Origin: Trichomonas vaginalis G3
Lineage: Eukaryota; Parabasalia; Trichomonadida; Trichomonadidae
NCBI RefSeq assembly: GCF_026262505.1
Contig: NC_067205.1
Location: 26,490,556-26,554,555 of the forward strand
Length of the DNA: 64,000 bases
Direction: 5' to 3'
Position 1 is the first letter of the stretch, and each line of letters opens with the position of its first letter. A program made the position numbers and the translations under genes. Below are positions 40,753 to 50,750 of this stretch, in pieces. The notes under the pieces were generated by a model. It saw only the letters and a list, made by a program, of their open reading frames with translations. It ran no database searches and was not told the DNA's origin.

Positions 40753-41286
40753 GCAAAGTTGTTCCGAATTCTTCCAAAATGGAAGGACCCGAAACAACTT
40801 TGCTTGTTAACGATACAGACGCATTACTTTGCATTGATACTGTGCTGAGTTGTGTAGAAAGTTTGATTAGAGTTGTTTTGTTCTGGTATCTCTCATCTTC
40901 TGATGAGAGAAATCAAAGCAACACAACTCTAATGAGTTTGTTTTCACTCATTTGTATGTAGGTTTTTAGTTCGATTGGAGCTGCTTCATAATGAGATCTC
41001 TCATCAATTGATGAGGGAGATCATAACAAAGCAGCTCTAATGTATATGCTCGTATTAACCGGGTTGTAATGCGTTGTAACGTCAGCTTGTAGTTCGTTTG
41101 GGGCCACTTCACATTGAGATGAGAAGAAATGATTAAAGGATTCTGACAGGCTTTGGCCGTTGATGTTGTAATCGCATTACTTGGAACTAGCTGGATGCTA
41201 AGCTGTGTAGAATGTTCGATTAGAGCTGTTTTGATATGATTTTTCTCATCATAAGATTGGAGGAATCATAGCAAAACAACTCTAAT
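40753..41286. repeat. Hairpin cluster 2: stem-loops with a shared 32-4-32 layout
   Basis: Stem-loops lie at 40753-40803 (GCAAAGTTGTT with AACAACTTTGC), 40866-40933, 40974-41041 and 41219-41286. The last three are each exactly 68 bases: 32-base arms, a 4-base loop, and about five to seven mismatches per arm pair, many of them G-U. They share outer ends ATTAGAGYTG...CAACTCTAAT and tips TCTCATC...GATGAG, like the tips in cluster 1. Flanks are also alike (TGTGTAGAAAGTTTGATTAG and TGTGTAGAATGTTCGATTAG), so whole units were duplicated. A weaker, decayed member may sit at 41095-41160 and another at about 41325-41410. No coding frame is convincing. Small-RNA precursor is the first guess; a hairpin repeat family is the alternative. 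Confidence 0.8.
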
Positions 41287-41459
41287 GTGTTTACCATCAT
41301 CTACTTGTATGTAGATGTTTGGGAAATTGTCTTGTTAATCGATTTTCGAGATGACTTTCAAATGCTATAATCAAATGACAAACAAGTCTAAGATTTCTCG
41401 AGAATACATCAAATCATGATGTTTGTAAGTGCGATGAGATTATAGTTTTTGAAGGAATG

Positions 41460-42240
41460 ACAAGAGAAGTAGGGAAGCTCGGCATTCGCCGAGCAAATTA
41501 AAAATTAACGTATGGATTAAATTTTAAGAGGAATTCGATTTTAATTACGGGTTGTTCAAATATTGATTAATATAAATTTATTAATAAGAATAAACAATTT
41601 TTGTTTTTGAATTTATTCAATTTATAGCTTTACATATAGTTTCAAAATTGTACAACTATGATTATTTCAACAAAAAATATCTTACTTTTTCACTTCACTT
41701 TCGCCCTCACTTTTTCCGTAATTCAAATTTCAACATTATGTATTTTAATTCCTTATAGTATTTTTAACATAATTAATCAAATAATAATTGGAAGTTCTGA
41801 ACTCACTTTTTCCGTAATTCAAAATCAAAAATATGAATAATATATCTATTTATTATATACTAATGCTATTTTCAACTAGAAGTGAGGTACGGTAATCTTA
41901 CGGATTCCCTAACTCAATTTTACGGAAAAAGTGCAGTAAACTACTCAATTTACGGAAAAAGTGTCGTAAACTATTGATGTGGCGGTAAAATCACGGTAAT
42001 TCACGGAAAGCTATATGCGAAAATTTGAAATTATACAAAATCGAGCGAAACACTTTTAAATAGTTTGTTCTCGTATTTAAAATACTATTCCCAGATTTAT
42101 TGTCGTCAGAATATTTCCAAATTTTTGCCGATTTACAAAAAATGATTTACAAAGCATATTTTTTAATCTAAAAAATTCCTAAAAAAAAGGAACCGGTGTG
42201 CGGAAACCTCGGTAAATTACCGCGGTTCCCGTTGGGACTG
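41460..42240. repeat. Intergenic region with inverted TTACGGAAAAAGTG words
   Basis: ACTTTTTCCGTAATTCAAA occurs near 41708 and 41805; the reverse-type TTTACGGAAAAAGTG occurs near 41922 and 41950, each followed by (C/T)(A/C)GTAAACTA. The four copies face each other across about 100-240 bases. Between and after them are more CGGTAA words and a GGTAAATTACC palindrome near 42210. This could be a small inverted-repeat element or its remains; no transposase is present. Confidence 0.5.
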
Positions 42241-42311
42241 CCATAGATGCTACATGAAATAATTTCATTATTTTAGCTTTATTTCTAGTTAAATGAAAAT
42301 TATGAAATAGT

Positions 42312-42440
42312 GATTTATTTCAGATATTTGGAATTTCGTGAAATAATTATTGCCATCATAAATCAATGGCATAAAGATCAAATACAGTTAAAAGAGAACA
42401 GTTTCATCTATATCAAGAGATTTCACAGCTCAATCCCTGG
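42312..42440 (+). pseudogene. Decayed fragment of VPS13 (near the 3' end)
   Basis: About 130 bases match 38629-38758 of the VPS13 gene (shared words TTTCAGATATTTGGAATTTC, AAAAGAGAACAGTTTC, GATTTCACAGCTCAATCCCT), with many substitutions. There is no open frame of length. It shows that a piece of VPS13 was copied here and has since decayed. The sequence leaves VPS13 similarity abruptly after the CAATCCCTGG word. Confidence 0.85.
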
Positions 42441-42589
42441 GTATTTCCATGCATAAAAACGGAATTGTAAACGAAAAAAATGTAACTGAATCAATAAACA
42501 ACGTGTTATAAACATTGTTAACAATATATTGGACACTTTACGAAACGACTAACATTTTCATTTTGCTTTTTAGAAAAATATGTAGTGTT

Positions 42590-42960
42590 GTATCCTTCAA
42601 CTGCATAATGAGATATAAATAAACCTAATGGTTAAATTCATTTATTTAGAATTAACAGTACCATATTTTATACTTCGATAGACGTCAATTTCTATTAGTA
42701 CTATTGAATGAACAATTTGAATATATGCATTCCATAAAGTGTATTCTGTATTTTATTGATTAAATATTACAGTTTGTAATATTAAATTTATAACTAGAAT
42801 TGTCCACATCGGCATGATATGTAGCAGTTGTGAAATTAAGAATTCTGTTCCTGTTAGATTTTGAATCATATATGCAGCCTTTTTTTAATTTTATGATTAA
42901 TTGTACTCAAATTACTTACTTGGGTATTTCCATACTGATGATAAAGAGAAGGTATATATA
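42590..42960 (-). pseudogene. Decayed fragment of the beta-helix gene next to VPS13
   Basis: Bases 42590-42960 resemble about 29990-30430 of the intact beta-helix gene, on the same strand (shared words ACTGCATAATGAGATA, GAATGAACAATTTGAATAT, TTCTGTTCCTGTT, ATATGCAGC). Many substitutions and small gaps; no open frame. It lies 150 bases from the VPS13 fragment, though the two source regions are more than 8 kb apart, so the copy was rearranged. Confidence 0.75.
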
Positions 42961-43119
42961 CTCTTCAGAATTTCTTTGAATCATTCACCTCGATATAGAA
43001 ATAGATCTAGAGCACAAAAGTTTTACCATCATAATAATTATATATTTCAAATATTTAACTTACTTGGATAGCATTGCAGAAAAATATGATGTTACCCCCT
43101 GTCTTTTTATTACTTTTGC

Positions 43120-44125
43120 AATGAGTAAAAAAGCTCATTGTCGAAGTCAAACTAATTGTCTTCGAGAAGTCTTTCCATAGAGATGAAGATCAAAATAGTG
43201 TTTGGAACCTTTATTATGAAGGAATTAGTCCTCCTTCAAAAGTTTTTACAGGTGAAGTTGAAAAAGTCACTTCAACATCAAACAGATGCTTTGTATACAT
43301 ATGCAAGTTCAATAGCATTCAAGAAAGAGCAATTAATTTCAAAGATACAGTTGACTGCTCGATTTTGCTTTGTGAAAACGTTTTTTTGCGATGTGCAGGC
43401 ATAGCATATATATCAAGTACTAGGAATACTGCCATTGTTTTTGATAAATTATGTTCATATGAAAGTAAAACTTTTTCAGATGGCCAATTTGGTAAATTCT
43501 ATGGCAAAATCAACAATACAATCCTCCAAGGATCGATTTGTAATGGAGGAATTAGTTCAGCATATTATATGATTTTCCAACAAAATGGTTTTGGAAAACT
43601 TTTAGTATAGGTTTCTATTATCATTCTCTTGAATCAACAGTAAATGTTTCATTTTGTAATTTTGAGAGTTTAAAAGCAATTGACTATGTTATTACTCGGT
43701 TTTGGGACTGTCCAGGAATAATTGAAAGATGTAATTATATAAATAATTCCCATGATAATGGAGATGTTCGGTCTCTAGTTGAAGTTTATGATAAAAGACT
43801 TGATATTTTCGATTCTCATTTCAAAAACAATCGGCAAAATAAAGTAGGTGTTTTATTTCAAGGATATGGATTTGTTGGATGCATTTATATCCATCGATGC
43901 AGTATTGATGATTTTTTAACTTATGGAAATGTTGATACAGCAGAAAAAGGAACAAAATCATTTAAGAATAATTTAACATTCATTGGATTGCGTCCATGTG
44001 AAGGAAATCTTGAAATAGTATTATTATTTTTACCAAGAAAAGAAAAGAAAATTTGTTCAATGTGTCCACCCATGAACATTCATTTTTGTAAATATTTTAT
44101 TTCTATTTTGTTGATTAAACGATAA
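43120..44125 (+). pseudogene. Decayed beta-helix (Pmp-like) gene
   Basis: Successive frames over about 1 kb read as one beta-helix protein: NSVWNLYYEGISPPSKVFTG, then CKFNSIQERAINFKDTVDC, GKINNTILQGSICNGGIS, later VSFCNFESLKAIDYV, IERCNYINNSHDNG, LDIFDSHFKNN and IYIHRCSIDDFLT. The later words have the strand-turn pattern of the family. A stop near 43175, a stop at 43610 and a change of frame just after it break it. It ends at a stop at 44125. It differs from the 29.8 kb copy and so is a separate old family member. Confidence 0.7.
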
Positions 44126-44509
44126 AAATTCATTTCTCTTTAGTCCCATATGATTGCCGTAGATAGCTAGAACGAGTGAATAATGAAGAGAAAAACCATT
44201 CCAATAGATTGCTTATATATACATAATGTGACTTCATTTGGGTTGCTGATGCACATACAGGCGCTGTTTTCAACATTTCATGGAGTAAATAAACTTTTTT
44301 TTCATCACTCAGTTTAGATTCTGGTAGTTTGGCAAGTCACAGGACTATATACCACTCGAGTTTTAATTAATTCCATAGTACAAAGAATGTACACAATCAC
44401 TTTACAGTCAGATCTTTCTGCAATTAACCTGTTGTGAGGGCAAATCCTTAAAAATGCATATAAATGATTAGGGAATGATTGAAAAAAAGTCTTTAATGGA
44501 GCTCCATGT
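44126..44509. other. Intergenic stretch with a short shared word
   Basis: AT-rich, no gene. Around 44400-44450 sequence resembles 48005-48062 (CAGTCAGA, then TTAACCTGTTGTGAG and CAAATC), within the small frame at 47979-48224, so this may be a fragment of that sequence. Confidence 0.45.
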
Positions 44510-46247
44510 TTTATTTATCTTTAGTATTGCCTTCTGCGCCATGTGAAATTAGAATTTCTACTATTTCTTTGTGGTTGTTATATGCTGCTCCATAAAGTGG
44601 GGGGTTTTTTGTTTTTATCTTTAGTATTAACTTCTGCACCATGAGAAATTAGAATTTCGACTGCTTCTTTGCTGCCGTTATTTGCTGCTTCATGAAGTGG
44701 AGTTTGTCCAATTTCATCTCTAGCATTGATATCTGCACCATGTAAAATTAGAATTTCTACTATTTCTTTGTGGTTGTTATATGCTGCTCCATAAAGTGGG
44801 TTGTTTTGCTTTTATCTTTAGTATTAACTTCTGCACCATGAGAAATTAGAATTTCGACTGTTTCTTTGCTGCCGTTATTTGCTGCTTTACGAAGTGGAGT
44901 TTGTCCAATTTCATCTCTAGCATTGATATCTGCACCATGTAAAATTAGAATTTCTACTATTTCTTTGTGGTTGTTATATGCTGCTTTATGAAGTGGAGTT
45001 TCGTTATATTTAGCTTTAGCATTGATATCTGCACCATGAGAAATAAGAATTTCTGCTGTTTCCTTAATGTTGTAATATGCTGCTGTATGAAGTGGAGTTT
45101 CGTTATATTTAGCTTTAGCATTGATATCTGCACCATGTGAAATAAGAATTTCTGTTGTTTCTTTGCTGTTGTTTAATGCTGCTTTATGAAGAGGAGTTTT
45201 GTTATCTTCATCTTTAGCATTAACATTTGCACCATGAGAAATAAGAATTTCTGCTGTTTCTTTACTGTTGATACATGCAACTTTATGAAGTAGAGTCTTG
45301 TTTTGTTTATCTTTAGCATTAACATCTGCACCATGTAAAATAAAATATTCAACAAGGGACGGTAGAATAAAATATGGTGAAAATGCAAAGCATGAATCAA
45401 TATCATTAGTTTGATCTAAGTGAACCAAGAAAGCCCGAAGATTATTTTGTACACAGCAACATCCTAAGTTAATGTTTATTTTGTACTCATTCATCAAAAA
45501 TGAAACAAAATCAATGTTATGTGAAATAATTGCATAAATCATGCATTTTTCATCTGGTTTTTCTACTTTTAAGCACTCACTCATAATCTCTTGATTTCCA
45601 CCTAAAAATGATAAATAGAGACAATCTTTTGTTATTTTAGAATGGAATTTTGTGATGAAGAGCTTAAAACAGCCAACAGATCCATAATAACAGCATAGAT
45701 CAAGATATGAATATGGAGTTCTTGAAGGTGGATAAAATGGGGATTGTAATTTTTGATTTTCATCAAATTCGCTTTTTTCGATGATGAAAATTAATAATAC
45801 TTTGTCATCATCCATGATTGCCCTGTAAATTGTATTCTCTTTATGAATATCCGATGAATAATTTTTAGATTCACATTCCTCGAATTTGCTTCTGTTGCTT
45901 TCTTCAAGCACTATTCCATATTCTTTATATAAAATGTAATCAAAAACAGGATTAATGTGCTTAATCTCTTTTGGTTGATATTCCTCAAAGATTTGTTTGA
46001 CAATGTATAAGTACGACTTCATGTAGCGGTTATTAAATTTTGAAATTCGTGATATATCCATAAGAATCGTATTTGGAGGGTATTTATATGAATCGATCAG
46101 AATTTTGATATCTTGATAAATTACAGTTAATTCTTTTTCGTCTTTTGTTTTAAGCTTGTATAATGAATCAAATGCATCACAATAATCTTTATATGTGCCC
46201 ATCAACTCATTGTAATAAGTTGGTGATACTGTATGACCAGATATCAT
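44510..46247 (-). CDS. Ankyrin-repeat protein of the trichomonad DUF3447 type, 3' end out of frame
   Basis: The open frame runs from the ATG at 46247 to 44760, 495 residues. Residues 1-290 are the usual trichomonad N-terminal region (YNELMGTYKDYCDAFDSLYK; YLDLCCYYGSVGCFKLFI, a DUF3447-like unit). From about residue 300 there are five good ankyrin repeats with HGADINAK...TPLHKAA...KE..EILIS. In the sixth the frame shifts near 44805, in a run of G and T, and the protein ends KTTHFMEQHITTTKK. In the DNA, 99-base ankyrin units continue in other frames to about 44515, so two to three more repeats were once encoded. Family role: protein-protein interaction; partner unknown. Trichomonads have hundreds of such genes. 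It may still work with a shortened repeat stack. Confidence 0.8.
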
Positions 46248-46262
46248 CAAAATTTATAGTTG

Positions 46263-46282
46263 CGACTACTTTTTTTTAGTCG
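46263..46282. promoter_or_regulatory. Inverted repeat in a divergent gene spacer
   Basis: CGACTA, an 8-base T-rich loop, then TAGTCG, placed in the 71 bases between the divergent start codons of the ankyrin gene and the coiled-coil gene. It could be a binding site or simply a small stem. Confidence 0.35.
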
Positions 46283-46318
46283 AAAATTTTGAATTACACA
46301 ATTTTTCCCCTTCCTCCT

Positions 46319-46801
46319 ATGGATCCATTGAATTTAATAGATGGCGAAGATACACAGGACATCGACCTCAAGATGATGCTCGATGTTAAACTGTATGATG
46401 CAAGAGGAAACATCGAAATGATCACAAAAGGCTGGGAACAAAAGATCGCAGAAGAGAAAGAAGAAGGAAAGATAAGACTCCAGCAGCTCGACGATAAGTA
46501 TGAAGTTGAAATGAGAAAAGATAATGCACAGAGATTCATAAAAAATCCAGATGGTTCCGTAATTTATCGACCATCCATTCCAAAGACGGCTGCAGGGCGA
46601 AGGGAAGACGTCTAGGCTAAATACATAAGAGAGAAGGAGACAATGAAGAGATATAATGATAGGAAAATCGGTCTGATGATCGAAACAATGCAAAGAGAAC
46701 TTGAAAGGCCAAAAGCAAAATTAATTCAAATAGAAAATGAGTATAAGAAGTATGGTTACATCATCCCTCCACCAATGGAAAGACATGTAACAAGACCTTG
46801 A
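46319..46801 (+). pseudogene. Charged coiled-coil protein with an internal stop
   Basis: The ATG at 46319 opens 98 residues (DGEDTQDIDLKMMLDVKLYD, GWEQKIAEEKEEGKIRLQQL, FIKNPDGSVIYRPSIPK) and stops at 46615. The same frame continues with matching character (AKYIREKETMKRYNDRKIGL, MIETMQRELE, YKKYGYIIPPPMERHV) to a stop near 46801. A single amber codon therefore probably cuts a protein of about 160 residues or more. The sequence is rich in Lys and Glu with helical heptads. I do not recognise the family. It is divergent from the ankyrin gene. Confidence 0.6.
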
Positions 46802-47978
46802 AGAAATACAAGTAGAATTGCTCCAAGAACCCTTGGTCGAAAAGGTGATTAAGTCAATTTCAGTCTATTTTTTTACAGTTAGGCTTTAAAAATGGACTGA
46901 TAATGTCATGTGGGTATCCCTATTTTTCGTCTTTTTATTTGTTATGTGAAAAGTTTTTTTTTTTTAACATCACTCACAACAACCAGATAATCCTTGGTGA
47001 TTTTGCTGAACATAATAGTAAAAAATACTTTTATACAATATCACATGAATTATTTTGGAAAATAAATAGGACATATATGTTGCATCAAGAATGTGTTTAT
47101 TTTTGTTTAAATAAATAGAAAACAAATGTAATTTTTTGAGAAAATTATAAAATTGGTTGAACATAAAGTATTGAAATTGCAAAGACCGAAACAAATATTT
47201 GTAAGCGCTTTTTCGATTCAGCACTTTAAAAATTAAAAAAAAAAACTCATAATAATTGAGGAAAGCAAAACAAACATTCCTTTCCAAATGGATAACGGGT
47301 GTGAGACATATGCTTGTTAGCTTTTAAGATTCAAATCGATTTCAGATATGAGTCATTTGAAGGCGTGGTCATAGAAGAAATGAAGCTCTCACAAAATTTT
47401 GAATAAGATGAAACTAAAATGCATTCAATTGTATTTTTCATCGAAATCAAATAAATAAGTGGGTATTGGTCAAATGCATCAAGAGCATCTTAATGATTTC
47501 AGAAACCAAAATAATGAAACAAAATTCGATGAGATTAATTTTAATATCAATATGAATATTTTTTCATTTGGCACATTGTTTGTTAAATATTTCGTTCATT
47601 GAATTTTTTGGTCTTATAAAGAAATTGCATATTAAAGTCCATATAGCGAATTCACATTGATTTTTGTGTATATTTGAAAAGTATTTGAAACGATCAAAAA
47701 AATAAGCACACAAAAATATAAACATAAAGAAAAATCAAAACTAGATTATTCATGTATGGTTTTTATAATATCGTATTTTATACTGGATCGAATGTTATAG
47801 AAAAATTCAATTCATTTTCTTCGGTTCACTTTTAAGTGATTCGATTTACTTAATGAAGATAGATGCCCATTTATTGAAACTTATTCAAAAGTTTTATAAA
47901 CCGCAAAATTCTCACAAATTAGAAGAATAATATTTTCAAAGATGTATAGCATCATGAGAGCTCACCCCACCTTTGGCA
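46802..47978. other. AT-rich intergenic stretch, nothing supported
   Basis: Sequence just after 46801 (AGAAATACAAGTAGAATTGC) may be the last trace of the coiled-coil gene. Beyond that there is only A/T-rich DNA with chance frames. Confidence 0.45.
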
Positions 47979-48224
47979 ATGAAAAACTTCAATCCGATGG
48001 CAGAAGAACGTATACATGCATTTCGCAGTCAGAACCTTCCACCTTTAACCTGTTGTGAGCCCAAATCGATGCTCCCCCGACTAAATCAAAATAATGTCAA
48101 AAGATCGACACCGGATATAAATCTTGGTGTAGAATCACTTGAATCAAATAAGCTCCCTGCATTATTTGCTTTCAGAACACACCCTCAATGCGTTAATGTT
48201 CCTTCAATGAGAACTTCCTTATAA
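47979..48224 (+). CDS. Small hypothetical protein, possibly a fragment
   Basis: The ATG at 47979 gives 81 residues with fairly even composition (MKNFNPMAEERIHAFRSQNL, NNVKRSTPDINLGVESLESN, FAFRTHPQCVNVP). Codon choice and complexity are more gene-like than the surrounding DNA. No family recognised. A piece of it seems to recur near 44400-44450. It may be a small gene, or a remnant of a larger one whose ends are lost. Confidence 0.35.
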   Translation: MKNFNPMAEERIHAFRSQNLPPLTCCEPKSMLPRLNQNNVKRSTPDINLGVESLESNKLPALFAFRTHPQCVNVPSMRTSL

Positions 48225-50750
48225 CAACTCATTTTGTTTGATTTCCAATGATTATATTAATTTTGTTAGTAAATTTGTTTATTTTCAATACATGATTACG
48301 GTGTTTTACGATCAAAATTATATTCTGCAATATCTTCTCACAACCAATTCCAAAATATGTAATCGGATAATACTTTGCAAGAATTGCATCAGCCATGGCT
48401 GCTTTATGAGTATCCACACGCTATTCCTTATCCTTATATTCATGCCTGCCATAGCAGGCTAACAGATATCTTCTATGTATGGATTATTTGTATATCATTC
48501 AAGTTTAAAAGTTAATGCAAAATTTGTGATATTTTAGAGATAATATTTTATTTCGAAAACTTTGGATATAGTAGCAAAATTAATTGGTATTGCATACAAA
48601 TTGCGGGTAAATTTAGTAACTCAATTTAAACAAACCTAAAAATTTAATCGAATTCAGTATCAATACAAAAGGTATAGAATTGCTACATTAGGGAACACCA
48701 TTCAGTTACTCCTAAACCGTGTCAGAAAGTATTCATCTTGCAGAATTAATTAAGATTTATCAACTTTGGAAAACGATAACTGCCAATCATATGATATTAA
48801 ATCCAAAATACATCGGGTACAGTTTTTGTTCGCATAAGTCAAAATTCAGATTGACATTAAGTCCAGGCGTCAAAAATTTTCTCACTGGGTTTTCGTCTAT
48901 CAATCCCAGCTCATTATATACGCAACCAATCAAAAATCTGATATGGGAGTCCAAGGCTAACTTTTTGTTGTCTACCTAATAAAAGAGGAAGCAGCATTAG
49001 TGAGAATAATCGCAAATATTCAATTTAAATTATCTTTTTATTCTTAATTTAAAGTGACAAAAAGAATAAAAAACCTATTCTAAGGCATGTTGTTATGTAA
49101 ATGAGACTAGACATCATATTTTATGTTATGAAAAAAAAATATTTAGAATTTTAGAACAAAATAAATAGAAAAAATAGCATAACTTATGGATGTGTGTATA
49201 TTAAATTTAATAAATTAAGAGAAATTATTTTTGGCGCCAAAATTATTCGTTAACTCTCAAATTTTTCTGAGTCAATAAGCCGCCAAAAAAGTGTCATTTT
49301 GTTTCGTTAGAGAAAGATGAATTGTCCATGTCATCCAATCGGGAACAAGGGGGATGGGGATTAGATGATAAAGAAGCAATTCATGCTCTCTATCTGAAGC
49401 AATCAGACTTACCAGCAACAATGTGAATCGATTTGGCTTTAAAGTTAATATAGCAGATCAGCTTGTTACTGGAGAGACTAGGCATTACGATTGATTCGTT
49501 GTAGTGCTCTACTTTAATTTAAGAGTAGTAACGGATAACTGAATTCCCAAAATTCTTTAGGTGATCCAAAACACTGTAGCTGCTTGAACTTTGGACGAGC
49601 CTCGCACCCCAGAGAATAGAAATCCCAATCTTGCTCATGTTTAGTTGAATTAGTCTGCAGCAGTACAGCTCTGATACCACAAGATCGTGATGTATACAAA
49701 GTCACAACGCTATTTGATTCAACAACTAGCTAGTTTTGACATCAAATTGCAAATTTGACTTCGTTATGAGCTCTTTGTAGCAAAAATACATTACACTTAA
49801 AGACTAGTTGCTAGACTGTAGTAGTTTGTTCGTATATATCTATTTTTCCCCAACGTATTGCATACTACATTTTGACAAGACTTGCAACCTTATAGTAACC
49901 TCGTTGGGAATTGTTCAAGCAAAGCGTAGGTAGTTAAGGTCGAGTAAGAGTTCTTCTTAAATCTTTCACTGAATGAGTAGGTGTTGGAAGAACTGTTCTC
50001 TAAAGCGATACAGTTGCGCTACATGTTCGTCAACTTGTCTAGAAATAAATATATCATTTGTTTTATACGTTTTTTCGTAATAAATCTATTTGTATTTGTT
50101 GTATTTGAGTATGAAGATAACAAAAACTACGGCATAAGACGCAGTACACTGGGCTTCGTTGCCATTTTATTTACCATGTTAAGAATAAACTTAACAGACA
50201 TGCTTTGTTTTCGACGAAGCCATCTAAAATAACGTACATCTAAATAAAACTAAAAAACTGTAAAATTTCTTTATTTGATAGTATACTTCAAATTATGCAC
50301 TATACCTTCTAGAATTCTATAACACTCTTTGCATATAATTTTTTAAAAAAAAGTTATATCTCGACAAAAATAGATTTATCAATAGAGTATGTAAAATAAA
50401 ACTCATTTGCAGTTTTAAAAAATCGTAAATCTTTCCAAAAAAATTTTGAATTACAAATTTTAAAACTTAAAACAACATTTTTTGAAGCGAAAAAACGAAA
50501 TCTAATTTTTTTGGAAAATTTAGAATAAATAGAGCTCTTTAACTCGTCGAATACAAATTGTTTTCAAGTTTTTTTCGACCGGAAATTGAACTTTTAGAGT
50601 TTATACAATAAGATTTACATGAAAAAATACGGGTTTAACAAAGAAATCACCAATATAAAGGTTTTTTAGTAGAACGAGATTGATAAAAACTATGGTATGA
50701 TAAAAAGACGATAATTTTTTTTGGCGGGATAATTGAAGAATATGAATGAT
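48225..50750. other. Long intergenic stretch, possible gene debris
   Basis: No gene supported. Parts at 49310-49720 and 49980-50230 have higher complexity than the AT-rich background, and short open frames (for example 48719-48979 and 49981-50232, both without an early ATG), but none shows a family I can defend. Near 49227-49300 TTTTTGGCGCCAAAATT and AAGCCGCCAAAAAAGTG are GC-containing boxes that could be promoter elements of a lost gene. Confidence 0.4.

Noticed and set aside
49981-50232. Copia-type retroelement remnant (an RRSTLGFVA-like word)
   Set aside because: Only one short resemblance, no other expected domain or terminal repeat around it; not enough to call an element.
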